Below are positions 16,458-24,835 of a stretch of DNA of 64,000 nt, in pieces. The notes beneath the pieces were generated by a model that saw only the letters and a list, made by a program, of their open reading frames with translations, was not told the DNA's origin and did no database searches. Positions within the stretch are counted from its first letter, which is position 1; each line of letters starts with the position of its first letter. The stretch is from Adhaeribacter terrigena (GTDB lineage: Bacteria; Bacteroidota; Bacteroidia; Cytophagales; Hymenobacteraceae), in assembly GCF_016623615.1 (NCBI RefSeq), contig NZ_JAEHFX010000006.1:208748-272747 (forward strand), given 5' to 3'. Both the position numbers and the translations under genes were made by a program.

Positions 16458-17264
16458 ATGCATGCCACCACCACCTTTCAAAACAAAAAAACGCAGCTCT
16501 TTGTAGTGCTCAGTGCCATTTTTATTGCCAATGCTTTGCTGGCCGAACTCATTGGGGTGAAGATCTTTTCCGGGGAAACCCTACTGGGTCTGCCGCCGGC
16601 CCAGATGCAATTATTAACCGATTTCCGGCTCGATTTTAACCTGACTGCCGGCGTGGTTATCTGGCCGGTGGTTTTTATTACTTCCGATATCATCAATGAA
16701 TATTTCGGAAAAGAAGGAGTAAAACGCGTGAGCTGGCTGGCCGTGATCCTGATCGTTTACATGTTCCTGGTAATTACGGCGGTTACGGCTTTACCGCCAG
16801 CGCAATTCTGGCTTGAAGTGAACAACAAAGATGCCGCCGGACAACCTTTCAACATCGATTTTGCTTACAACAGCATTTTCCGGCAGGGCGGGGGAATTAT
16901 AATTGGTTCGGTTACGGCATTTTTGCTGGCGCAGCTTTTAGATGCTTCGGTTTTTCAATGGTTGCGCAAACGCACGGGCACGAAAATGATCTGGCTGCGC
17001 GCAACGGGCTCCACGGTAGTTTCGCAGCTGGTAGATAGTTTTGTGGTGCTTTTTATCGCGTTTTTTCTTTTCGGGAACTGGAGCATGGACCAGATCATTT
17101 CGGTAGCCATTATTAATTACCTGTATAAATTTTCGGTAGCCGTTTTGCTTACCCCGGTTTTATACCTGGCTCATTACCTCATTGACCTGTATTTAGGAAA
17201 AGATGCCGCCCACGCCCTGGAAACCGAAGCCGTGCTTAATCCTTTGGCGCATGATAAGGATTAA
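16458..17264 (+). CDS. queuosine precursor transporter (VUT/YhhQ family)
   Basis: 268 residues with six hydrophobic spans (about 14-34, 62-82, 92-113, 148-168, 196-217 and 229-250). FITSDIINEYFGKEGVKRV between spans 2 and 3 is the conserved DUF165 signature (SDIxxEYxG). E. coli YhhQ takes up preQ0/preQ1 for tRNA queuosine. The family assignment is firm and the substrate is by homology. A charged insert of about 15 residues follows span 3. Confidence 0.9.
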   Translation: MHATTTFQNKKTQLFVVLSAIFIANALLAELIGVKIFSGETLLGLPPAQMQLLTDFRLDFNLTAGVVIWPVVFITSDIINEYFGKEGVKRVSWLAVILIVYMFLVITAVTALPPAQFWLEVNNKDAAGQPFNIDFAYNSIFRQGGGIIIGSVTAFLLAQLLDASVFQWLRKRTGTKMIWLRATGSTVVSQLVDSFVVLFIAFFLFGNWSMDQIISVAIINYLYKFSVAVLLTPVLYLAHYLIDLYLGKDAAHALETEAVLNPLAHDKD

Positions 17265-17451
17265 TGTTTAATGGTTAGAACCAAAATAAAATAAAATAAA
17301 ATGTGGTCTTCCTTTGATTTATTATTTTTTTGAATCCCGTAGTAGCGTTAAGTTTAAACTCTACGCTACAATGGAATTATTATTTATGAGATCGCTTTAT
17401 TAACAAGGAAGCTGGGTTTTTCTTTTGAGCTGACTGAATAAGATTCGATTT

Positions 17452-17487
17452 ACTAGTCATTAATCATTATTCCCTGATCATTAATTG
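17452..17487 (+). repeat. G-poor leader array before trpS
   Basis: CATTAATCATTA-type repeats 40-75 bases before the trpS start. Confidence 0.5.
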
Positions 17488-17527
17488 CGCAGCATTTCGT
17501 TACTTTGCACAAATTAATTTCATTGCT

Positions 17528-18508
17528 ATGGCACGAATTTTAACCGGCATTCAGGCAACCGGCCGGCCGCATCTGGGCAATTTACTGGGCGCTATTATCC
17601 CGGCAATTGCTTTATCCGAAAACTCGGCAAATGAATCGCTTTATTTTATTGCGGATCTGCATTCTTTAACCACCATTCGCGATGCGGAAACCATGCGCGC
17701 GAATACATATGCGGTAGCAGCTGCCTGGCTCGCCTCCGGATTTGATACAGAAAAGCATATTTTTTACCGCCAGAGCGACGTGCCGCACGTTACCGAACTG
17801 ACCTGGTATCTGAGCTGTTTTACGCCGTTCCCGATGCTGGCCAATGCCCACTCGTTCAAAGATAAATCGAACCGGCTGGCCGATGTAAATGCAGGTTTGT
17901 TTACCTATCCGGTTTTAATGGCCGCCGATATTTTAATGTACGATGCCGATTTTGTGCCCGTAGGCAAAGACCAGATCCAGCACCTGGAAATTGCCCGCGA
18001 CATAGCCAGCGCTTTTAACAACAAATACGGCGAAACGTTTGTATTGCCCCAGGCTAAAGTAGAAGAGCACATCATGACCATTCCGGGTTTGAACGGCGAA
18101 AAGATGAGCAAAAGCTACGGCAACATCATCGATATATTCGTGCCGGAAAAAGAATTACTGAAAACTGTGCGCAGCATTGTTTCAGATAGCAAAACGCTGG
18201 AAGAACCCAAAGACCCGGAAACGGATACTACGTTCAAGTTATTTGCTTTACTGGCTACGCCCGAAGAAACCGAAACCATGCGCCAGCATTACCTGAACGG
18301 CAATTACGGTTACGGTCACGCCAAAACGGCTTTGTACGAAGTAATTATGCGCCGTTTTGCAAAAGAACGCGAGATCTTCAACTATTACATGAACAACCTG
18401 CCGGAACTGGATGCCAAACTGAAAGTGGGTGCCGAAAAGGCTTATGCCATTGGCAGCGAAACACTGAAAAAGGTTCGGGAAAAAGTTGGCTATCTGCCGA
18501 AAGTCTAG
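17528..18508 (+). CDS. trpS: tryptophan-tRNA ligase
   Basis: Class I aminoacyl-tRNA synthetase, 326 residues. The HIGH equivalent is RPHLGNLLG (residues 13-21) and KMSKS is at 192-196 (GEKMSKSYGN). ADLHSLTT and VLMAADILMYDADFVPVGKDQIQHLE are TrpS signatures. The ATG directly precedes the RILTGIQATG strand. Followed by a strong terminator, so monocistronic. Confidence 0.97.
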   Translation: MARILTGIQATGRPHLGNLLGAIIPAIALSENSANESLYFIADLHSLTTIRDAETMRANTYAVAAAWLASGFDTEKHIFYRQSDVPHVTELTWYLSCFTPFPMLANAHSFKDKSNRLADVNAGLFTYPVLMAADILMYDADFVPVGKDQIQHLEIARDIASAFNNKYGETFVLPQAKVEEHIMTIPGLNGEKMSKSYGNIIDIFVPEKELLKTVRSIVSDSKTLEEPKDPETDTTFKLFALLATPEETETMRQHYLNGNYGYGHAKTALYEVIMRRFAKEREIFNYYMNNLPELDAKLKVGAEKAYAIGSETLKKVREKVGYLPKV

Positions 18509-18522
18509 ATTGTTTTCTTATT

Positions 18523-18552
18523 AAAAAGCCACTGCAAAACAGTGGCTTTTTG
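18523..18552. terminator. intrinsic terminator after trpS
   Basis: AAAAAGCCACTG and CAGTGGCTTTTT with a 5-base loop; T-run on the plus strand and A-run opposite. Confidence 0.92.
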
Positions 18553-18686
18553 TATTTAATCGGCCAAAAACGATACGGCAATAATACCTGTGCGGCAATA
18601 ATTCAGAACAGCTACGCCTTTATTTTCAAATGCTGCCTTCCGGATACACAAACTCCTGACTATGAAAAAGAACAAACCTGTAAACC

Positions 18687-19472
18687 ATGCATTCCTGGGG
18701 TAAAAAACATTTGCTTAACCGGAAAACTTTTGGGGCTATAGCAGGGTTTTTGATCCTGTTTTTTATTTACCATTTCCCGGAATTTTATTCGGATTTACGG
18801 ATCATGGCAGTTTTTAAGATCGGTTTTTTAGCCGTAGCAATTATAATGGCTAAAACGCAGGGCTGGAAAGGTTTGGGGGGCTATGGGCTCGGCTTAAAAA
18901 CTGGCTGGTACAGGCACTTGTTTTCAGGTTTTTTTATTGGGTTGCTGTGCTTTGCCGCTTCCTTTTTTATTTCCGTGCTGGCCGGTTTTGAAAAAATAAG
19001 TGCTGTTCATTTAATTTCAACCCTGGCCCGGCAACTCCCTTTCATTCTGCTCATGACCGCTATTCCCTCCCTGGCCGAAGATATTCTGACGAGGGGTTAT
19101 TTGTACGCGCACGCAGGTAAAGCAGTAAACCCCCTTTTATGGATATTTCTTTCGGCGCTTATCTATGTTTTAAATCATATCTGGCGGTTGCAGGATGGGA
19201 CGGCTGTTTTAAGCTACCTTTTTTTCTTGGGTTTAGTGCTCGCTTTTGCCGTGGTAATTGGCAAATCACTTTGGCTCGCTTTCGGCATTCATTGGGGCTC
19301 GAACGTTGCCTTCGAATCTTTCAAGGTCTTTTTACCAACAACTGAAACTTCAACAACCAATGGCAGCACCTGGGTGCTGGCCGGAACCTGGGGAGCACTG
19401 CTTTTGGTATTCGTTATATTCCGCTTCGCTAAAAAGAAACCCGAAATTCCGCTACTTGCACCCTTCAAGTAA
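18687..19472 (+). CDS. CPBP-family intramembrane protein
   Basis: 261 residues, about seven hydrophobic spans. The three CPBP (CAAX/bacteriocin-processing) motifs can be traced: AEDILTRGYLY for EExxxR, LNHIWRL for the middle His motif, and FGIHWGSN for the final His. In the first motif the second Glu is Asp (E-D-x-x-x-R). Members are glutamic intramembrane peptidases; activity with Asp at this site is uncertain. It converges on the pseudouridine synthase gene with only 34 bases between them. Confidence 0.85.
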   Translation: MHSWGKKHLLNRKTFGAIAGFLILFFIYHFPEFYSDLRIMAVFKIGFLAVAIIMAKTQGWKGLGGYGLGLKTGWYRHLFSGFFIGLLCFAASFFISVLAGFEKISAVHLISTLARQLPFILLMTAIPSLAEDILTRGYLYAHAGKAVNPLLWIFLSALIYVLNHIWRLQDGTAVLSYLFFLGLVLAFAVVIGKSLWLAFGIHWGSNVAFESFKVFLPTTETSTTNGSTWVLAGTWGALLLVFVIFRFAKKKPEIPLLAPFK

Positions 19473-19506
19473 AGCGAACGCAGAAAGCTGGCCGGCAAAA
19501 AAAACC

Positions 19507-20079
19507 TTACTCCCCGATCACAAAATTTTCCACTTCTTTTACTTCGCCGGCATCTAAATTCCCGAGCTGCATATTGCCAATGCGCACGCGTACCAAACGC
19601 AGGGTCGGGAAACCTACCGTGGCGGTCATTTTGCGAACCTGGCGGAATTTGCCTTCGCGGACGGTAATGGAAACCCAGCTGGTAGGGCCGTGGCGGTCGT
19701 CGCGGATCTTGCGGCGGCGCTGCGGAAATTCGGGAACCTGTTCTACTTTAAAAGCTTTGCAGGGCAGCGTCTGGTAGGTTTCGGAACGGTGCACAATTTC
19801 TACGCCTTCCTGTAATTTTGCAATGGCTTCGTCGGTAATAAGGCCATCTACCTGCGCGTAATATTCTTTTTCTACCTTTTTGCTCCGCACCAGTTCGCTC
19901 ATTTTACCATCGGTGGTTAGCAAAAGCAAGCCTTCACTGTCTTCGTCCAGGCGGCCAATACTCATAGTTCCTTCGGGGAAATCGTGAAATTCGCCGAGGA
20001 GTTTTTTACTTTTTAATTCGCACACAAACTGGCATAAATAGCCGTACGGTTTGTGAATAATGAAATGTCTGTGCTCCAT
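19507..20079 (-). CDS. RluE-like 23S rRNA pseudouridine synthase
   Basis: 190 residues of the RsuA/RluB/E/F family without the S4 domain, as in RluE. HFIIHKPYGYLCQF opens the catalytic domain. The catalytic Asp lies in GRLDEDSEGLLLLTTDG (residues about 42-58), and KEYYAQVDG and REGKFRQVRKMTATVGFPTLRLVRVRIG are the family's later motifs. RluE makes pseudouridine 2457 in E. coli 23S rRNA; the exact site here is by homology. The upstream region holds two hairpins built from the dispersed repeat. Confidence 0.88.
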   Translation of the reverse strand: MEHRHFIIHKPYGYLCQFVCELKSKKLLGEFHDFPEGTMSIGRLDEDSEGLLLLTTDGKMSELVRSKKVEKEYYAQVDGLITDEAIAKLQEGVEIVHRSETYQTLPCKAFKVEQVPEFPQRRRKIRDDRHGPTSWVSITVREGKFRQVRKMTATVGFPTLRLVRVRIGNMQLGNLDAGEVKEVENFVIGE

Positions 20080-20123
20080 AAATCTAATTTCTGCCGCAAA
20101 TTACCGGCAGACTTCTTCAACAA

Positions 20124-20162
20124 AAAACGCTATGCTTTTCAAGCGGAAAAGCATAGCGTTTT
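20124..20162. repeat. inverted pair of CGSTAT repeats, perfect 17-bp hairpin
   Basis: AAAACGCTATGCTTTTC, a 5-base loop, then its exact complement. It lies between two minus-strand genes and may end or attenuate the upstream transcript. Confidence 0.9.
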
Positions 20163-20218
20163 CGAGGTACAAAGATACAGAAACCGGCAGAGCTTTTTGA
20201 ATTAAGCCAGTAACAAAA

Positions 20219-20255
20219 AAACGCTATACTTTTTACGTTAAAAAGTATAGCGTTT
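20219..20255. repeat. second inverted pair of CGSTAT repeats, perfect 17-bp hairpin
   Basis: AAACGCTATACTTTTTA, loop CGT, then its exact complement. The stem sequence differs from the first pair by compensated changes (GC to AC with GT opposite). Confidence 0.9.
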
Positions 20256-20305
20256 CCGCCTTTCAAAAAGAAAAGTCTAAAATTAAACAGCTGCAGTTCA
20301 GAAGT

Positions 20306-20701
20306 TTACTCTGCTTTCCAAACCTCTTTACGAACGGCTTTTCCTACCGAAAGAATGATGCGGGTTGGGTTTGGCACCAGCACCAGGCGCGCTTCTTTGC
20401 CCGGAAACTCGTCTGAATCAACCCAAACGCCTTCTTTATTATCACCGCCGCTTTCGCCGTCCAGATTGTTTGGCAGGTAGGCCGTTGGCAGCAACACATC
20501 GGTATCGGGGCAAAGTTTGGCGTGTACGTCCTCCAGCACATCTTCTAAATACGGGCCGAACTCTTCGTTAAAGGAGTCTTCCAGGTCGTGCAGCTCTTCT
20601 TCAATGTCGTCGTAGCGCTCGTCGTTGTAAGAAAGTTTGCCTAACGCCTGCTTCTTTTCGATGAGGGCTACGAGTTGTTTATTTAAATTTTCTGTATTCA
20701 T
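20306..20701 (-). CDS. acidic conserved-type protein, unknown function
   Basis: 131 residues from ATG 20701; an upstream TTG at 20722 is not preferred. Residues 1-65 are predicted helical and strongly acidic (YDDIEEELHDLEDSFNEEFGPYLEDVLEDV), coiled-coil-like. Residues 66-131 look like a beta-rich cap (VWVDSDEFPGKEARLVLVPNPTRIILSV). There is no signal peptide or membrane span, so it is cytoplasmic. Two repeat hairpins follow it. I do not recognise the family. Confidence 0.75.
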   Translation of the reverse strand: MNTENLNKQLVALIEKKQALGKLSYNDERYDDIEEELHDLEDSFNEEFGPYLEDVLEDVHAKLCPDTDVLLPTAYLPNNLDGESGGDNKEGVWVDSDEFPGKEARLVLVPNPTRIILSVGKAVRKEVWKAE

Positions 20702-20846
20702 AGTTCGGAATGATTTATACAAATTTTAAAACTACCGGCGCGAATTGCAAATAATAAGGCAAAAAAACCGAAATAATTTTCTGCTTTTCAAATACCACTT
20801 AAATTCTTAAATTTACGGCAATTACTCATTTTAAAGTTTATTTATC

Positions 20847-21977
20847 ATGACTCAGGAAACAGCTCAGGCTGCTGCGACACAAACTGCAGTAGATTTTTTA
20901 CCCCTTAACGGTACCGATTATATAGAGTTTTATGTTGGCAACGCCAAGCAAAGCGCTTATTACTACCAGGCCGCTTTCGGCTTTGAACTGGTAGCGTATG
21001 CAGGCCCGGAAACAGGGGTGCGCGACCGCGCTTCCTACGTATTGCAGCAGGAAAAAATCCGCCTTGTGCTTACTACCTCTTTGCTGCCCGATTCTGACAT
21101 TACCAAACACGTAGCCAAGCACGGCGATGGCGTAAAAGTAATGGCGCTGTGGGTAGACGATGCCGAAAAATCCTTTAACGAAACGGTAAAACGCGGTGCC
21201 AAACCAGCTTCTGAGCCTCAAACCTTAACCGATGAATTCGGCGAAGTTAAAATTGCTTCCATTCATACCTACGGCGAAACCATTCACACGTTTGTAGAGC
21301 GCAAAAACTACAAAGGTGCTTTTATGCCGGGTTTTGTGGCTAAAAAGAGCACCTTCGAAACCAAGCCGGTTGGCCTGAAATACGTAGACCACTGCGTAGG
21401 CAACGTAGGCTGGGGCGAAATGAACCAGTGGGTAAAATTCTACGAAGATGTATTAGGCTTTAAATTGCTCATCACGTTCGACGACGAAGACATTTCTACC
21501 GAATACTCGGCTTTAATGAGCAAAGTGGTTTCCAACGGCAACGGCTACGTTAAATTCCCGATCAACGAACCGGCCGAAGGCAAGAAGAAATCGCAGATCG
21601 AAGAATACCTTGATTTTTACCACAGCCCCGGCGTTCAGCACATTGCCGTAGCCACTTACGATATCCTGGAAACGGTTTCTGAACTGCGCAAACGCGGCGT
21701 GGAATTCCTGGTGGTGCCTGATTCTTACTACGATGACCTGATTGCCCGCGTAGGCAACATAGACGAAGACCTGGAAGATCTGCGTAAACTCAACATCCTG
21801 GTAGACCGCGACGATGAAGGTTATTTATTACAGATCTTCACCAAACCGGTAGAAGACCGTCCGACCGTATTTTACGAGATCATCCAGCGTAAAGGCGCCA
21901 AAGCGTTCGGTAAAGGCAACTTCAAAGCTTTATTCGAATCTATTGAGCGCGAGCAGGCACTGCGAGGCAACCTCTAA
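20847..21977 (+). CDS. hppD: 4-hydroxyphenylpyruvate dioxygenase
   Basis: Converts 4-hydroxyphenylpyruvate to homogentisate in tyrosine catabolism. The two glyoxalase-type halves are at residues about 18-150 and 176-345. The Fe(II) facial triad is visible: H182 (YVDHCVG), H265 (GVQHIAVAT) and E344 (FYEIIQRKG). 376 residues is typical. No homogentisate dioxygenase or maleylacetoacetate isomerase is adjacent; the FAH-family gene at 34.4 kb is too far away and too short to be assigned to this pathway. Confidence 0.96.
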   Translation: MTQETAQAAATQTAVDFLPLNGTDYIEFYVGNAKQSAYYYQAAFGFELVAYAGPETGVRDRASYVLQQEKIRLVLTTSLLPDSDITKHVAKHGDGVKVMALWVDDAEKSFNETVKRGAKPASEPQTLTDEFGEVKIASIHTYGETIHTFVERKNYKGAFMPGFVAKKSTFETKPVGLKYVDHCVGNVGWGEMNQWVKFYEDVLGFKLLITFDDEDISTEYSALMSKVVSNGNGYVKFPINEPAEGKKKSQIEEYLDFYHSPGVQHIAVATYDILETVSELRKRGVEFLVVPDSYYDDLIARVGNIDEDLEDLRKLNILVDRDDEGYLLQIFTKPVEDRPTVFYEIIQRKGAKAFGKGNFKALFESIEREQALRGNL

Positions 21978-22010
21978 GCCGAATTTTACGACTACATTTC
22001 AATAATTAAG

Positions 22011-22043
22011 AACACCTCTGTTGAAAAGCGGAGGTGTTTTTTT
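22011..22043 (+). terminator. intrinsic terminator after hppD
   Basis: AACACCTC and GAGGTGTT, then TTTTTTC. Confidence 0.9.
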
Positions 22044-22064
22044 CGCTTTTTTAATTCTGAAATT

Positions 22065-22616
22065 ATGGCACTTTTTAACCGGTTTTTCCTAGCGTTTTTT
22101 GGTCTTTTTCTGTTTTCCATTTCCAGCCAGGCCCAAACCGAATTCTCCCGCGACCAGAAAGCGCTTTTAAAAGAAGCCCTGCGCATTGCCGTTTCCGACC
22201 CTAATTTCCTGCCCGAATATCCGGAACTGGTAGCCGATAAAACGGTTTTGCTTTACGATAAAATGATTTCGATGGATTATCCGGATAAGGAACCGGTTTA
22301 CCTGAACGAAAAACAGCTACCGAAATTCAAAAACGTAAAATTCGAACTCAAAACGCAGAGCGAAATCTTTGACCCGGCCCGCCGCCAGGACATGGTATTT
22401 CTGCGGGTAATGCAGATCAATCAGCCCGAGAGCGAATATGCCCTTGTAACCGTGCTGAGCCAAATTGCGTTAGGCAGCGAAAGCCGCGAAAAAGGCTTTT
22501 TGCATAAACAAAGTTACGGCAAGACCATGTTGTTTAAGAAAGACAAAAAAGGCTGGAGGTTCGAAAAGGTAGCGAACACGCTTCCAAACTTAGTGGACTA
22601 CAATTTGCCTTATTAG
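22065..22616 (+). CDS. secreted protein of unknown function
   Basis: 183 residues; signal peptide MALFNRFFLAFFGLFLFSISSQAQ with cleavage after QAQ (about residue 24). The mature protein is mixed charge with no Cys and no recognised motif. The segment MVFLRVMQINQPESEYALVTVLSQIALG (about 110-140) and the closing KDKKGWRFEKV suggest a small beta-rich domain. It lies between hppD and pgm without operon spacing. The signal-peptide codons overlap a copy of the dispersed repeat. Confidence 0.8.
   Translation: MALFNRFFLAFFGLFLFSISSQAQTEFSRDQKALLKEALRIAVSDPNFLPEYPELVADKTVLLYDKMISMDYPDKEPVYLNEKQLPKFKNVKFELKTQSEIFDPARRQDMVFLRVMQINQPESEYALVTVLSQIALGSESREKGFLHKQSYGKTMLFKKDKKGWRFEKVANTLPNLVDYNLPY
22069..22101 (-). 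repeat. CGSTAT dispersed repeat inside signal-peptide codons
   Basis: CACTTTTTAACC, then GGTTTTTCCTAGCGTTTTTT matches the reverse consensus. It encodes ALFNRFFLAFF starting at codon 2. Confidence 0.55.
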
Positions 22617-22645
22617 TTTTTTCGCTAATTTTCCTACCGTTTTTG
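22615..22645 (-). repeat. CGSTAT dispersed repeat spanning a stop codon
   Basis: AGTTTTTTCGCTAATTTTCC then TACCGTTTTTG; the first two bases belong to the TAG stop of the preceding gene. Confidence 0.75.
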
Positions 22646-22697
22646 TTACGGGCGCTATTGGTTAATTGCGCCAAACCACAACCTAACCTACTCGCAT

Positions 22698-24461
22698 ATG
22701 AATCTGGAAAAAAACATAACCCTAGTAGATACAGCCCAGCAAAAAGTGAACACCTGGCTGGAAGGTAATTACGACGAAGAAACCAAAACCGCCATCCGGC
22801 AGCTTTTGGAAACCGACCAAACCGATGCCCTGAACGACGCTTTTTACCAGGACCTGGAATTTGGAACCGGCGGATTGCGCGGCATTATGGGTGTAGGTTC
22901 TAATCGGATGAACCGCTACACGCTCGGCATGGCTACGCAGGGGTTAAGCAATTATTTACTGAAGTCTTTTCCGGATCAGGAAATTAAAGTGGCCATTGCC
23001 CATGACAGCCGCAACAATTCCGATGCGTTTGCCCAGATCGTGGCCGACGTTTTTTCGGCTAACGGCATTACCGTTTACTTTTTCGAAGGCCTCCGCCCTA
23101 CCCCGGAATTATCGTTTACTATCCGCGAACTTGGTTGCCAGAGCGGGGTGGTATTAACGGCCAGCCATAATCCCAAAGAATACAACGGCTACAAAGCCTA
23201 CTGGACCGATGGCGCGCAGGTAACAGCACCACACGATAAAAACATCATCGCCGAAGTAAACGCCATTAAATCCATCGAAGACGTGAAATTCCAGGGCAAC
23301 CCGGAAAAGATCCACGTGATCGGGGCGGAAATCGACGAAAAATATCTGCAAAAAGTAGCTTCGCTTTCAGTTTCCAAAGAAGCGATTCACCGGCAGCATA
23401 ACCTCAAAATTGTGTACACGCCGCTACACGGAACCGGCATTACGTTGGTGCCGCGCGCCCTGCAGATGTTTGGTTTCAGCAACGTTACTATTGTAGAAGA
23501 ACAGGCAACGCCCGATGGCAATTTCCCGACGGTGGTTTACCCGAACCCGGAAGAGAAAGATGCCATGAAACTGGCCGTTGAAAAAGCCAAAGCCATCGAT
23601 GCGGATTTGGTTTTAGCTACCGATCCGGATGCTGACCGTGTAGGCATTGCCGTAAAAGATCTGAAAGGCGAATTCGTGCTTTTAAACGGTAATCAGACCG
23701 GCAGTTTGCTGATCTATTACATGCTCAACGCCTGGAAAAAAGCGGGCAAAATTACCGGCAACGAGTACGTGGTAAACACCATTGTAACCACTGATCTGAT
23801 TAACCACATTGCCGAAAAGATGGGCGTTAAAAACTACGAAACGCTTACCGGCTTTAAATATATTGCCGAAGTGATCCGCGAACAGGAACTGAGCGGCAAC
23901 GGCGCCACCTACATTGCCGGCGGCGAAGAAAGCTACGGCTATATGATCGGAGATTTTGTGCGCGACAAAGACGGCGTAGCGAGCTGCGCGATGATCGCGG
24001 AAATGGCGGCGGTAGTCAAAGACCAGGGCAAAACCTTGTTCGAACTCATGATCGAGATGTATAAGGAATTTGGTTTCTACAAAGAAGACCTGATCTCGAT
24101 CACCAAGAAAGGCATGAATGGCGCCAAAGAAATTGCCCAGATGATGAGTGATTTGCGGGCCAATCCGCCGCAGGAAATTGCCGGCTCAAAAGTGGTAGAA
24201 CTGCGCGATTTTAAAACCGGCCAGATCAAAAACTTCGAAACCGGCGCAGAAACCAAAACCACTACCGAAAGCTCGAACGTGCTCCAGTTCCTTACGGCCG
24301 ATGGTTCCAAGATCTCTGCCCGGCCAAGCGGCACGGAACCCAAGATCAAATTCTACTTCAGTGTAAACGAAAAGCTGGAAAAAGCCGAAGATTTTGACCA
24401 GGTAGATCAGAAACTCACCAATAAGATCAAAGCCATTGTTGCAGATCTGCAGTTGAAGTAA
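22698..24461 (+). CDS. pgm: phosphoglucomutase/phosphomannomutase
   Basis: 587 residues, the long alpha-D-phosphohexomutase form common in Bacteroidota and Firmicutes. The catalytic phosphoserine is S156 in TASHNPKEYNGYK, the Mg-binding loop D309-P-D311-A-D313-R, the sugar-binding loop GGEESYGYMIGD (about 412-423) and the phosphate-binding RPSGTEPKIKFY near the C-terminus. Interconverts hexose 1- and 6-phosphates for glycogen, envelope sugars and glycolysis. Followed by a terminator. Confidence 0.95.
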   Translation: MNLEKNITLVDTAQQKVNTWLEGNYDEETKTAIRQLLETDQTDALNDAFYQDLEFGTGGLRGIMGVGSNRMNRYTLGMATQGLSNYLLKSFPDQEIKVAIAHDSRNNSDAFAQIVADVFSANGITVYFFEGLRPTPELSFTIRELGCQSGVVLTASHNPKEYNGYKAYWTDGAQVTAPHDKNIIAEVNAIKSIEDVKFQGNPEKIHVIGAEIDEKYLQKVASLSVSKEAIHRQHNLKIVYTPLHGTGITLVPRALQMFGFSNVTIVEEQATPDGNFPTVVYPNPEEKDAMKLAVEKAKAIDADLVLATDPDADRVGIAVKDLKGEFVLLNGNQTGSLLIYYMLNAWKKAGKITGNEYVVNTIVTTDLINHIAEKMGVKNYETLTGFKYIAEVIREQELSGNGATYIAGGEESYGYMIGDFVRDKDGVASCAMIAEMAAVVKDQGKTLFELMIEMYKEFGFYKEDLISITKKGMNGAKEIAQMMSDLRANPPQEIAGSKVVELRDFKTGQIKNFETGAETKTTTESSNVLQFLTADGSKISARPSGTEPKIKFYFSVNEKLEKAEDFDQVDQKLTNKIKAIVADLQLK

Positions 24462-24481
24462 GAATTCTGTTATAAGAATTT

Positions 24482-24517
24482 AAAAAAGCCTGGGCATTAT
24501 TGCTTCAGGCTTTTTTC
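24482..24517. terminator. intrinsic terminator after pgm
   Basis: AAAAAAGCCTG and CAGGCTTTTTT with a 13-base loop. Confidence 0.9.
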
Positions 24518-24593
24518 TTGTCTGAATAGATCCGGTTTTAAGAAGGAATTTATCTCGCGAAAGTTGAAAAGATTTGTGAGGTATTCAATCTCT

Positions 24594-24626
24594 AAAACGC
24601 TATGCTTTTAGCTCTGAAAAGTTAAG
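24594..24626 (+). repeat. CGSTAT dispersed repeat
   Basis: Core AAAACGCTATGCTTTT then AGCTCTGAAAAGTTAAG. Confidence 0.85.
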
Positions 24627-24835
24627 GTAAAGCTGTTAGAATACTCGCCGGGAAGCAAAACCGAAAACCAATAAATTGCGAAAAGGGAGCTGTAGCGAAG
24701 CTTTTTAATTTTCCGTATTAGAAATGTATTTTCTTAATAAACTTATCAGAACCTGCGTGCTTATTACAATAAAATAGCATTTCAGGCATTTAAGCAGTAA
24801 ATTACCAAAACTGAAAATAAACCTAGCCCTATTGC

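Larger units (their letters stand above)
24462..24835. other. intergenic region before CPA2 antiporter
   Basis: Contains the pgm terminator and one dispersed repeat. The remaining 200 bases before 24836 are AT-rich with no feature I can name. Confidence 0.5.

Noticed and set aside
18566..18590. Dispersed-repeat copy after trpS (AAAAACGATACGG)
   Set aside because: Core has GATA in place of GSTA and lacks the tail; chance similarity is likely.
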